The translations under genes and the position numbers were made by a program. From assembly GCA_977006965.1 (NCBI GenBank), contig OZ345359.1, positions 2,480,001-2,544,000 of the forward strand: a stretch of DNA of 64,000 nt, written 5' to 3'. The stretch comes from Phymatolithon calcareum. Taxonomy: Eukaryota; Rhodophyta; Florideophyceae; Hapalidiales. The notes under the pieces were generated by a model that saw only the letters and a list, made by a program, of their open reading frames with translations, had not been told where the DNA came from and did no database searches. Below, one piece after another: positions 21,388 to 31,945 of the stretch; position 1 is the stretch's first letter, and the number at the start of each line of letters is the position of its first letter.

Positions 21388-22374
21388 TTGTGGGTAGCGA
21401 AGCATTGCCCGTATATAGACGGGCACGGACATCGGAAACAACCGGACATTCTGCTGATATACGACGATGGGGACGAACACGCGTATCAGACGTCCCCCAC
21501 TGACTCCCAGATGCGAGTCAACATCTGCGACAAGGACGGCGACACTCTCAACATGTACAGAAGCATCCCCAGTCAGGTAGGTGGCGCAGGTATCTTGATC
21601 TTACGCGGGGACAACGTACTGAAGGAAATTGGCATGAGCACGGGAGCGATCGGTTCGTCCTTCGACGCCGAGGTATTCGCAGCGGTCCGAGCTTTCGAAG
21701 CCGTACAACAACTGGAATTCGATGGAGGACAACACATTCGGTGGTTCACCGACAGTAGGAGCTGTCTGGATGCATTGGCCGGACAGCCTCGGATGTGTGG
21801 CGAAATGACAAGGAAGCTGTGGGAAGCCATGGAGGCATTGATGGAGGGCAACGTCACCATCGAGGCGATTTGGGTTCCAAGCCACTGTGGGATACCTGGG
21901 AACGAGAAAGCCGACGAGCTTGCTCTTCGAGGCATTACGGAATCAGATATCGTGACACATCAAGGCGTACCCTTGGCCATGGAAGCCGCGCGGTCCATAA
22001 TTAAACCGCGCAATCCGATGAAACCAAGAAGTGTACAGTTTCTACCCCCAGAACTCCGGATTAGTCACAGACGTGCTGAAGTCATCCTAAATCAACTTTC
22101 CGCAGAATGCTGCTCGCTGGTAGCAGCTTTTCGCCGGAAGGACGATGGCTCGGCGGAATACGACCCCATGTGCAAGGCCTGTCCAGGTGGAACCAAAGAA
22201 ACTGTTGATTACTTAATTCTTCGCTGTAGTGGGCGTGCTTTATCAAGACGGCAGACTATTGGTAGAGTAGGCCCTAAAACGGTAGAGGAATTATGTAGGG
22301 AGAAACCGCTTGAAGTACTCAAATTCGTGAATAATGAAGGGTTGCTGACAACCCCTGATGTTAACTCTAGTTAG
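21388..22374 (+). pseudogene. LINE RNase H domain fragment
   Basis: An open frame of 328 codons without a plausible eukaryotic start (the first in-frame ATG is at 21511). Residues about 65-195 are an RNase H fold: GGAGILILRGDN, then DAEVFAAVRAFEAV (catalytic Glu helix), WFTDSRSCLDAL (catalytic Asp) and the hallmark WVPSHCGIPGNEKADELA. Downstream is a cysteine cluster (CKACPGGTKETVDYLILRC) resembling the C-terminal zinc-binding tail of I/Tad-type non-LTR retrotransposons, with the expected His replaced by Tyr. The frame ends at 22374 and is followed by an AAAG tail (22379-22395), the probable 3' end of the element. No RT domain is present upstream, so this is a 5'-truncated or rearranged copy. 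Confidence 0.75.
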
Positions 22375-22395
22375 CAGTAAAGAAAGAAAGAAAGA

Positions 22396-23189
22396 CGGGA
22401 ACGGTTTCCTCAGGCATATGAGTATATTCGTTTGACTTTGAGGCTTTTAAAAATAAACTTGTCAAAAACTACGTGCAGCCTTCTTTCGCGTTACGGTCTC
22501 TGGTCAACTCGGAGAGAGCTCCAGCGCCTCCAGCATCGCCCTTCCTGCTAGTCACGCCACGCGCTCCGCATCAAGCACGAGCAGTACGGGGGATCGTACT
22601 ATCAGTGTTGACGTGATCCTGCGCCACGGTGCACTTGTCGGGTCACCAATGTTGACAAAACTGCGATCAGAGAATGATACTTAACTAGTAGAATAAGCAA
22701 GGCCGCTGAATATACAGTTCGGGTTGTTGGTATTTTTGCTTGCATTTTTTGTCGATGCAATTGCTTGCTTTCTAATAAATAAACCTCATCTGTTGCAGTT
22801 GTACATTGGTGCACAACGAAATTTTATTTACCGTAGTTTCTGGGTATCCCCGATCCCGTATGGTGTCAAAATAATAGCCCCCATTTTCACATCTCCCATA
22901 TCGTCGAAGCCCTGATCTCAGGATAATTTTGACAAACAGCACACTCCAGAGTGTGTAGTGTGCGACAATAATCTCGTGCAGTACGACCGTGTGGGGACCG
23001 TGGGCACAGTTGACTGTAAATATCGAGCTGTAACTCTGGTCGTGATCTAAACGAATACTTGTCTGATGAGGTTAGGCACTGTTAAATTCCGTGCACTTCA
23101 CCCAAACAGGTGCGAAGTGCTAGTGTACTGTTTTACCAGCCAACCTTTCAACTCCGATCTGTTATGCCTAGTACACCCTATCACCATGT
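22396..23189. other. Intergenic repeat-derived DNA, no gene
   Basis: The first 60 bp share GTATATTCGTxTGACT...AGGCTTTxAAAAA with 59800-59830, a retroelement 3' end. The remainder shows no recognisable feature. Confidence 0.4.
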
Positions 23190-24198
23190 TGTCCCTTCCG
23201 AAGTCACGATGGTCATGGATGATGATGACCCAGGGCTTGTTCGAACACGAAGTGCAGTTTCTCATTATCGACAAGAAGAAACCAGTTGAAAGTTGTAGAT
23301 ATATTCGTTTCCAGTCTTCCGAGCGTGGTGCAGTTTTTACGGCGAGAACTTCGGAAAGCGGTTTCTTCTTGAAATGCTTTGGTCCTTCCGATAGTAAAGC
23401 TTGGTTGTCAGAGATAATGCCTCTACATACTGTGCACAGCCTTTTTTGTTGAGAGGGAGAATCAGTTGACGATCACAGACAACTGCGGAGAGCAAACTTT
23501 TTCCCTAACAATGGCGTATTGTCATATATGGCAATCTCTGCCTATACTGAGATTCAGAAAAGCTAGATTGGAAGAATAGAGGAAGAAGAAGTGGGAGTTG
23601 TTATTTAAAAGTTATCAACGCATCTCCAAACGCTTGGGGCAACTTTTCGAAGGCCATTGGAAGAATAGAGGAGCTACTAAAGGCAGGAACAATGGATGCT
23701 TGACCGGATTGCATGAACGATGTTGTTTCGAATGTTGAGGACCATCCTGAACTGAATTTACTAAAGAGAATGGATAAGTCTGAAGAGGAACCCTACTAGG
23801 ATGATGCGAAGGATGTGAAGCTGTTTTCATGCAATGTGGAGAAGCTGAGATTGCGCTTGCAAGGGCAACTTGACAGCGTTTTTGAGATAGAAATTCCTGC
23901 AACAGTGCTACACAATGATTTGTGGTTCTATAATGTGTGCGCGGGCGAAGAATCAGGAGAAGTGAGCCTTTTTGGCGGGGAGAGGGGTTTTGTTGATTAT
24001 CCGTTGAGGGAACTTAGGTACTGGATGCCAGAGGAGGGCGTGACGAACCTGAGACTTCACGACACTTTGTGTGCTACGTTAAGATGGTTAAACGTGGCTG
24101 CCGATCTAGAGGCCTTCTTGAGAGCTGATGCGTTGACGCTTTTAGCAGAAAATGTTTATAATATCAACTCATTTTTCATAGAAGAGAACTGTCAATAA
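23190..24198 (+). pseudogene. Kinase/APH-like phosphotransferase pseudogene, copy A
   Basis: Recognised by comparison with the inverted copy B at 25.4-26.8 kb. A shared start region (CCGAAGTCACxATGG near 23200) is followed by two homologous parts. The first is SSERGAVFTARTSESGFFLKCFGPSDSKAW, with a beta3-like lysine. The second, from 23760, is DVKLF...LDSVFEIEIPATVLHNDLWFYNV, where LHNDL looks like the catalytic loop (H-x-D-x-x-x-x-N) of the APH/choline-kinase branch of kinase-like folds. Compared with copy B, about 0.35 kb between FLIID and SSERGAVF is missing, and TAG at 23797 interrupts the frame where copy B reads on. The middle part (23453-23760) contains a GCATCTCCAAACGCTTGGGGCAAC repeat insertion. 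The substrate is unknown; the fold assignment is an inference from motifs only. Confidence 0.5.
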
Positions 24199-24511
24199 AT
24201 GTGGATCTAATTCTAATTAGGACTGGAATTGTGTTGAAGATTGAAACCCCTTTCTGGACTGGATGTATTAGAGTTGCTGGATGAAAAACAAGACACACTC
24301 TTATATGGATGTTTCGAAGGCGATGAAATTATTTTGACGCAATATCAAGAACGGGAGAGGCACCAATTTAACTGCTGGGAAAATTTGCAATTTTAAATTC
24401 TAGTGTGCTTAACTTTGCAATTATGATTGCACTTAAGCGAAGTCCCCAATTGAGCACCAATGACGAAAAACACAAATATATTTTTAACTCTATCAGTAAC
24501 TATCGCTTATT

Positions 24512-24648
24512 TTCGAAGCAACTGGTTAGTTTTTTATTTAAAAGCCCTCAGTAACAGTCCTAAGGCTGTACAGGAGCAGGTTTTCGGTACTTGTTCATTC
24601 TAGTGTATCACCTGGTGCCTACTACAGGGACTCATCGTTTTCCACTAT
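24512..24648 (+). repeat. 137-bp direct repeat, left copy
   Basis: Matches 27193-27333 in the same orientation at roughly 80 percent identity (shared blocks TTTATTTAAAAGC, TTGTTCATTCTA and TCGTTTTCCA). The pair encloses pseudogene copy B. The ends are not TG...CA and no flanking TSD was found, so an LTR interpretation is not supported. More likely these are two copies of a short dispersed repeat, or the edges of a segmental duplication. Confidence 0.55.
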
Positions 24649-25384
24649 CGCGTATCCAGTTTTTCCAGTTGTAATCATGATTGTAATCAATAATGCCACT
24701 CCAATCAACTCATATTTGCAATTAATTTGAATTGCTATCTAATTGGTACCTCCCCTGTTCAAGAAGCTCAATGCTCTCTTGCAACGGCAGATAGAGAACT
24801 TTGACGAATTGAGAAATCATGCAACGATCTGCACAACGATCTGTGATCTGACAATCTGTAGGTTGATGAGGAGTCTGGAAGAGTGAGAGTGTTTGACTTG
24901 CAGTTCGGAGTTGTTTGTCATCCACTGATGGAACTCACGTGCAGTGTGCAGTCGCCTATTGCCGAAGTATTTGAACGGCGGATGGAAGTGAAACGAAACT
25001 GCAGGAGTTCGTGGAGTATCTGTGGAACACTACTCATGTGCCCTCGCTGCGGATTTTGACTGTATCTACAAATTTAGAAACGATGAACGATTTTGCATTG
25101 GCACCTGTAGAAGAGAATGTTAGTATCTTAATTGATTAGAGAAGGCAGTCAATAGATTATATCCATGGTGCCAGACAGAGTGCTGTTGGGACGCTCCTTG
25201 CTGCAGCTCGCTCTGCTCTCCGAGCCCGCTTTGTCGTTTGTTCCTGGTATCTCCTCTTTGCTGGAAAACGGTGTTGGGAAGTAGCATGCAGTCTTCAAAA
25301 CCTACTTCCCGATCTATGATACGTCTTATTCATGCAGTTGCCCTGGCACATCACGTGCAGTCTTTTCTCAATCTTTAGCACCAT

Positions 25385-26800
25385 TCAAGTATTTAAACTT
25401 CGATCCACTATTATTGACAGCCTGAGTTTCTCAACCATGCGGCAAGTATGCCAATGTATTCTGCAGCACGCGCCAATATTCTGGCTTTCAGGAAGCTCTA
25501 TACATCGGCAGCTATGTTTAGCCACCTTAACAAAGGACACACGATGCCGTAACGGTTTAGATGCTTCGCGCACTTCTGCAGTTACTTTTCCGTCGCATAC
25601 GCAGTCCACTTGGAAAAGTAATGGTCACCTGCCCCCTCCAGTATATCAAAGGTGTGTTCCATCAATGGATGGCCAACAAAACTCATCCCCGAGTCAAAAA
25701 ACATCGTTGTGCAGCACAGATGCAGGAATTCCCATCTCAATTATGTCGTCAAGGTATCGCTGCAAAAGCACCCTGATCGTATCTAAATTGCGTCGAAACA
25801 GTTTCACATCATTTGCAACGTTCTCGTAAGTTTCTCCATCAGATTCATCCAGGCGCTCCAGCACATCCAGCCCACGATGATGTTCAATCTTTGAAAAATT
25901 TCGTTATGCATTCTGGTCGAGCATCTATCATTCCTGCCTCCAAAAGCTCACACGTTCCTCCAATCGAGCGATTCTGAATCTCAGCATCGGCAGAGACGAC
26001 CTTGTTCGCCAGCTCTATATTGCTGTAGACAAAACTTGCTTCACCGTATCTGTCTTCTATCAGCAACTGCTTCTCCTTATCAACAAACACAGGCTGGGCA
26101 CAGTACACAGGAGCGATTTTTGCCATCACTTCAGACACCAAGCGTCGTTAGCGGAAGGAGCATAGCATTTCAAAAACAAATCGCTCTCCGAAGTTCTCGC
26201 CATAAAAACCGCACCACGCTCAGAAGACCGATAAGCGAATACATCTTCCACCTCTTGCCGAACTTTGGTTTCCATCAAAGAAATTGCTTTCGCAAACCAT
26301 CCCGGACGTTTCCATGTCATCCTTTTCTCTGGTTGTATTCCTATCACAGCAACCTCAATCTCCTCTTGAATTCGAGTGCAAGCATCAGGAAACAAGTAAT
26401 AAATTCTTGCACCATCAAGTGGGCGCCATTCATAATCCACAATGCATGGGAGGTCATCTCCGCTCCACTCGACCACAACCACATACTTTGCAAGCTCTCT
26501 CACATGAAATCATGTTCCAGTTTCTGTCTCGGTGGTTCGCATGGTCGCCCAAGCAATTGGATTGGCCAAACACGACACGGTTCTTGGAATTCCGGATACC
26601 AACCTTGAAGAGTACAAACTCTGTCGTATCGACTTGACCCAGGTAGCCTAGAAGCACCCAGTGGTCTTCTTCCCAGTGCAGAAGGACAACCCGTTTTCTG
26701 TAGTCGATAATGAGAAACTACGCTTCGTTCTCGACAAGTCCTCGGTCATCTTCCACGGCCATTGTGACTTCGGTAGGGACGATATATGGAGAATCGAATG
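25385..26800 (-). pseudogene. Kinase/APH-like phosphotransferase pseudogene, copy B
   Basis: Reads right to left. It begins near 26800 with an ATG segment homologous to copy A (MAVEDDRGLVENEA, then TAG), continues through LPCIVDYEWRPLDGARIYYLFPD and ERGAVFMARTSESDLFLKCYAP, then LKSEVMAKIAPVY...EKQLLIEDRYG (an alphaC-Glu and hinge-like pattern) and, after a frameshift near 25885, a frame with LERLDESDGETYENVANDVKLF and GIPASVLHNDVFW. Several stops and frameshifts make it a pseudogene. It is more complete than copy A in the middle. Copies A and B point towards each other about 1.2 kb apart. The family is not identified beyond a kinase-like fold, and the family is multicopy even within this window. 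Confidence 0.5.
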
Positions 26801-27192
26801 GTACCTTTAGTTCGCAATGCAATTCATCGGAGAGGAAGGGTTACCTGGACAGAACTTTGGACAACCATTTATACCGCATACATCGCGTCCGACTTCTAGA
26901 CAACTTTGTTTGCCAGTCGCAATTGTACTGTTTAATATTTTGTCATATGCTGAGCTGTATTGAGCGACACTTGTGGATTAAAATTGACGTACTGTATAAA
27001 AGTTGTACATTTCGTCAATTGCACTCCACATGTGTCACTGGTTGCTAATGTCCCCTTGGCTAATAACGTTAAGTAACGCTTGAAAACATTCGATTGGGTT
27101 ATGTTGAAATAACTAACCATTGTATACGAAATGCATCGTACCGTTGCAGACTATCTTGCCGAAGGCGTGAGTCTATACTTTTGTCGTGCAGT

Positions 27193-27333
27193 GGTTTTTT
27201 TGAAGCAACTGTTTAGTTGTTTATTTAAAAGCTCTCAGTAGCACTTCTAAGACCATACGGGAGTAGCTTTTCGGAGCTTGTTCATTCTATTATATCGCCT
27301 GGCCCCTAATAGAGAGACTCGTCGTTTTCCATA
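27193..27333 (+). repeat. Direct repeat, right copy
   Basis: The partner of 24512-24648 (described there). It runs directly into the AATTATGATGAAGAAGAAG motif that introduces the next repeat block. Confidence 0.55.
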
Positions 27334-27354
27334 TTATCAATTATGATGAAGAAG

Positions 27355-28370
27355 AAGAAGTGGAGATTTTTATTATAGTGTTACCAACGCATCTGCAGAC
27401 GCTTGGGGCAACACTTCTGATGAGCCACGAGGACTCAACTCAGAGCCCAGAGGCTCCATTTCGCATAAAAACGGCTATAGCCAGCAAAATTAGAAAACCT
27501 ACCTCTGATCTCAACGGAGAGATCTCGAGGGGGAAAATCATTTCACTTCAATGGCCACGCAGAGCATCGTATCGTGTGAACGTGCGGAAAGGAAAATTTT
27601 ATGACGTCCGAGGTCGTTTCCCGCGCCGAAGCAAGTTTACCGACGTCCCGGGTCCGCGTGCCGCGCCGATCTTCAGGACTTACTCTCGCTCGGCCTGCCC
27701 GCCGATCCGCGCGGGGGGGTTACTGACGTCCCCAGTCTTGCGTGCGCCGGAGCGCGATGGGCGAGTTTACCGACGTCCCGGGTCCGTCAATTATGATGAA
27801 GCTGTAGAAGAAGAAGAAGAAGAGGAAATTTTTATTATAGTGTTACCAATGCATCTGCTGACGCTTGGGGCAACACTTCTGGCGAGACACTAGGACTCAA
27901 TCGGAACCCAAAAGCTCCATTTCGCTAAAAGTGACATAGTCAGCAAAACTCCAAAACCTACCTCTGGTCTCACAGAAGAGATCTCGAGGGGGAAAATCAT
28001 ATCGCTTCTATTGCCACGCAGAGTATACCGTCTCTTGACGAGCGACGGTACGCACATGGGAGTTTGCGACGTCCCGAGTCGTTTCTGCGCCGATGGCGCC
28101 ATGGGAGAGATTAGCGACTTCCCGGGTCTGTCGTGTCGCGCGGCGATCCACGCGAGGGGGTTGCTGACGTCCCCAGTCTTGTCTGCGCCGGAGCGCCTTG
28201 GGCGAGTTTAGCGACATCCTGGGTCGTCCTTGCCGTGCATCTCTTTGGGACTTACTCTCGCTCGGCCTGCCCGCCGATCTGCGCGGGGGAGTTTGCGACG
28301 TCCCGACTTGTTTCTGCGCCGATGGCGCCATGGGCGAGTTTAGCGACTTCCCGGGTCTGATGAATCTGTA
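27355..28370. repeat. Tandem pair of ~0.5-kb units with GC-rich minisatellite
   Basis: Two direct units begin at about 27357 and 27822 with ATTTTTATTATAGTGTTACCAA followed by GCATCTGC-GACGCTTGGGGCAAC. They share ACCTACCTCTG and GAGATCTCGAGGGGGAAAATCAT. Each unit then enters a GC-rich degenerate minisatellite whose core is GAGTTTAGCGACGTCCCGGG (instances near 27640, 27771, 28060, 28107, 28202, 28289 and 28335). Read on the minus strand, the leading edge has AATAAAAAT followed by a TTC-rich tail, like a retroposon 3' end. ORFs across it are a by-product of the repeat composition. Confidence 0.65.
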
Positions 28371-28539
28371 GAGTAGCAGGGAGTCTAATGCCTTTTCCAT
28401 TTTTATCATTTCTCCGGAGTCCAGTTATTACTTTGTTAGGTTCTTGCGTACGGTCTCCAGGTGACGCTCAGGTGCCGCTCCGAATGTGGCCGATATTAGC
28501 GTCGAGCTCACTTGAGGGAACCTGCAGCTTGCGTATTTT

Positions 28540-29016
28540 ATGGCCAGTTGCCGATGCCGCGTCGAAATTGCCTGGTCCTACTTTCAAGACGTCAAACGGA
28601 CTCTGACCGATGGGAAACTACTCAAAAGTCTACGGCTCCGTCTTTTTGGCTCCTCTGTCGTATCAACTCTGCTATACTGCTGTGAATCATGGAAGCTGAC
28701 GGAACCAGTGCGGAAGAAACTCAAGATAACAGGTGCTAAGATGCTATGGAGAATAACGGAGAGATCAATAGTCGACGAAGCCAGGATACCCACCATCGAG
28801 GTGGTCATGCAGGCCAGAGACTTACGATGGAACTGGCTTGGACACATTTTTAGAATGGACGAGCGCCGCCTGGTCCGGCAGGTGCTGCTACAATGCGTCA
28901 GACCAACGCCAGAATCAATCTTTGGTGACGTACCTGGACTAGACGTGAAAGCCGCAGTCCAACTCTCTAACGATAGGATAGAATGGAAGAAACTTGGACC
29001 CTCGAATCGATACTAG
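28540..29016 (+). pseudogene. LINE reverse transcriptase C-terminal fragment
   Basis: 158 codons of a LINE ORF2 tail. The segment LLYCCESWKLTEPVRKKLK, then MLWRITERS and LRWNWLGHIFRMDERRLVRQ, is the post-RT region typical of endonuclease-type LINEs (C-E-x-W ... R-W-x-G-H-x-x-R-M-x-x-x-R-L). The RT palm motifs are absent, so the copy is 5'-truncated. The 3' end is probably the AAATAAATGAATG stretch near 29038. A shorter relic of the same segment is at 61165-61235. Confidence 0.75.
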
Positions 29017-29558
29017 CCTCCATTAAGGGGAAAGGCCAAATAAATGAATGAAAGTTGTCGATGTCGCATCTGTCGTGGAGTGGCGAGCGGACTGTAAGGC
29101 GGAAAATGACACGTATGTCCGATATAGATATATATCATATATATCTATAACGTTAGCTAGCGTTAGAAAAGTGAAAAAACATTTCAAACTAATGCATACC
29201 GCCGACACATAATATCATATCCGCCGTGACCTCTACAAGTTCATGCTCCGTGGGTGGCGATATTCATCAATCGAATATTCGAAGAGACCTAAAATATCGA
29301 TTAATTTATGAGAGTTTTGTCACAGGCGCCTGATATCCAGGTGTCGTGCACAAACTTCGTTCGGACCTTTGCAGATCCACGACCCCTCATCATACTACTG
29401 TATAGACCACTGCGCAAATATGTGGCGTTCTGTCTTCCGCTCCCCAGACAAGAGTATTGCGCATTGGAGCGAAACATATGCGCATCGTCTTCCCTCTCAC
29501 GCGCACTGTCCTACCAAAAGCTGTATCTTTTACTCCCGCAAACACTCTCTGTCCTGCA

Positions 29559-30734
29559 ATGGCGCGCCAGAAGATGGCGCCGAAGAAGATCATCCAGAAG
29601 ACCACCGCACCCCCGTCACGAACCAATTCCTGCAAGACCCCGCAGTCGAAACAATCGCCCCTAGCCGACACCTTTCCAGTGCAAGTATTCGAATCAGATA
29701 CCGGTGTGCGTGGTGAGGTTATTCGTCTCAGTCCCGATGGCGAAAAATCGCTCGTCGTTCCAGCATCCGGCCGTCCATTGGTTCGCTCCTTAACACAAGA
29801 GGAGTCTGATGCTACGGACCTCGCGCAAAAGAGCCGCGCTACGCATCTCGTGCTTTTGCCCGGGAATCCTGGCATTGTCGAGTACTATCGGCAGGTGCTT
29901 CTCATGATCGTATGTCGTCTTCCGCATGACGTGCGTTCGTCTGTCATCGTGCACGCACTCGGACTCCCCGGGCACGATTTGAGCGGCTTAAATGGATCCT
30001 CCACATTTAATATTACCGCACATAGGGATTACGTCCTGAGTTATCTGCAGTCAGACAATGTGAAACCTTCTCTGCTGAAAGGCAATCTCATCCTGGCTGG
30101 TCATTCGTACGGCGCCTTTCTGTCGATGGAGGTGATGGACATGCTTTCCCCGGACGTTGTCTCGCGAACCGCACTGTTTTATCTCATGCCCTGTCTCTGG
30201 AAGATGGGCGATTGTGCCGGCTTGATGTCACGGCTGCTTCTGCAAAACCCTCTCCGAATTACCACATCATCTGCATGGCTTGCGTCCAAATTGGTACCGG
30301 CGAAATTATTGGATTATCTACTTGGTACTCAGAAGTATTCGGCCAGCGTCGAGAAAACCACCAGACGATTGCTATCATCGTCCTCCTCCGCGCTTTATCG
30401 CAACATTGTCACGTTGGCCCAGGACGAAATGCGAACTATTACCGCGCTGCACAACTACCCTGCTATTCCCCTCGTGGCGAGACGCACATTCATGTTGGCC
30501 ATTGAGAACGACAAGTGGTGTCCCCCTGAAGCTGTCGAGGAAATTAAGAAGGCGTTTGGACCGCAACTCACGATTGAGACGCCGGGCCAGGGTGCACCAG
30601 AGCCGATAGAGCATTCATTTGTACTCAGCCATGTGCAGAGCGAGAGAGTCGCGCGCATTGTTTCAAGTTGGCTCACAGAACTTTTGCGCAGCTCTGCTGA
30701 CAAGGACACAGAGATGACAGAAAAAGCGAGATAG
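29559..30734 (+). CDS. LDAH-like lipid-droplet-associated serine hydrolase
   Basis: 391 aa from the ATG at 29559 (context TGCAATGGC); an in-frame ATG at 29478 would add 27 residues. An alpha/beta hydrolase: after a Lys/Pro/Thr-rich N-terminus (about 1-90), HLVLLPGNPGIVEYYRQ (about 95-111) is the characteristic oxyanion/GNPG block of the LDAH (C2orf43/UPF0554) family. GHSYGAFLSMEV (about 181-192) carries the nucleophile serine, and EHSFVLSH near 350 offers the catalytic histidine. A central hydrophobic segment (LFYLMPCLWKMG...) matches the lipid-droplet hairpin region of the family. Family members sit on lipid droplets and influence sterol or triacylglycerol turnover; the native substrate is debated. 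It is convergent with the fatty acid 2-hydroxylase gene 1.2 kb downstream. Confidence 0.82.
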   Translation: MARQKMAPKKIIQKTTAPPSRTNSCKTPQSKQSPLADTFPVQVFESDTGVRGEVIRLSPDGEKSLVVPASGRPLVRSLTQEESDATDLAQKSRATHLVLLPGNPGIVEYYRQVLLMIVCRLPHDVRSSVIVHALGLPGHDLSGLNGSSTFNITAHRDYVLSYLQSDNVKPSLLKGNLILAGHSYGAFLSMEVMDMLSPDVVSRTALFYLMPCLWKMGDCAGLMSRLLLQNPLRITTSSAWLASKLVPAKLLDYLLGTQKYSASVEKTTRRLLSSSSSALYRNIVTLAQDEMRTITALHNYPAIPLVARRTFMLAIENDKWCPPEAVEEIKKAFGPQLTIETPGQGAPEPIEHSFVLSHVQSERVARIVSSWLTELLRSSADKDTEMTEKAR

Positions 30735-31945
30735 AAGCAGTTACTTGGTCCTAAATTTGTACTTTGGTGCGGGTCTCGGATGCCAAAGAAATTGGACTTG
30801 TAACGATGCCGAACTATCCAGATTGAAAAGCAGCCAGGGCTTTTGTCGCTCTTGACCTTCCCAACGTGAGCAAGAGCATCGATAAAGGGTTACATCTCGG
30901 GCCCAAAAATATCGCGGCAATCAATTTGCTTGCTTTCAAGTTCACCCCGGCTTTGACCGCCGATACATCCTCCTGTTGACGTGTGTTCCTCTGCTCTACG
31001 GTTCGAACTCGATGGATTGCCTGTTAACAACATCAGGTGGTGAAGTTTATTCCATCGCAGGCATGAGCGTGATTTCACTTGTCCAGTTAGACCTTCAGCG
31101 AAGCCTTTGCGCGTGCTTACCAAGCGGTATGGATGTTGCAAAGCGATATGTCAAGTCTCTCAAATACTGTCACTTGATGACCTTGACACTTTTAAATCTC
31201 ATTGTTGAAAATGGAGCGGCGCTGCCTAAGCAAGTAGTCGACAATGCGGTGTGCCGTTTCTTCTGTGTGTACTTCGTGCATGGCGGATACAGACAGTAGG
31301 GGACGCTTTCGAGGGCAAAAGTGATTGTTGACGCGGTGGAGGCTGAGAGGGAGTCCATTTCGAATATACAAGGAGGAAGGTGCGGTAAAAGTAGCATTCC
31401 AATGGCCGCCCTCATACCGCATGTTGAGGGCAAAGTTGAAAGTTCGACTTTGCCCAGCAGTTAATGATCTTCGGTTTACTGGTTTCAGATGTAGTCCAAG
31501 CACAGCCGGCGTTGCCACGCCACTTTATGAAGTGGAAGACGGAGGCGTGCGATGGGCTGTAACTTCCGACTCGTCGCATGACAGGGCGAGACGCTGTCAG
31601 ATCCAAGAGCGACTGGACATCCAAGCAGAGACAAACGCCACAAACAATGACAGAGGAACAGATACTTTTAGATACGAGGAATTAGACTGAGGGTTGCTGC
31701 CTCGTTTAATCCACGTGAGACAAGGTACACGGTGTCCGCGCACAATGGCGAGGTTCGGAAAAGAGAATCACGCCGGGAGATGCATCATCAGCGACAACTT
31801 CCGGACGCCCGTTACGAAAAAACGGACAGACAATCAGCCCACGGTCACCAGAAAACGAGTCACGAACAACGCCTATACTACACGAAGACTACGTCGTAAA
31901 AAGCCGTGGTGCAAAAAGCACCCGAGAAAATTCAAAACTACAGAG
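30735..31945. other. Intergenic between convergent genes, no gene recognised
   Basis: Short ORFs occur on both strands (for example a 95-codon frame from the ATG at 31012 on +, and a 108-codon overlapping frame on -), without motifs or good support. It is interpreted as non-coding 3' flanks, though a small unrecognised gene at 31012-31300 cannot be ruled out. Confidence 0.45.

Noticed and set aside
24512-27333. A 2.8-kb LTR retrotransposon bounded by 137-bp direct repeats
   Set aside because: The repeats lack TG...CA ends and a flanking TSD, are only about 80 percent identical, and enclose a kinase-like pseudogene rather than gag-pol.
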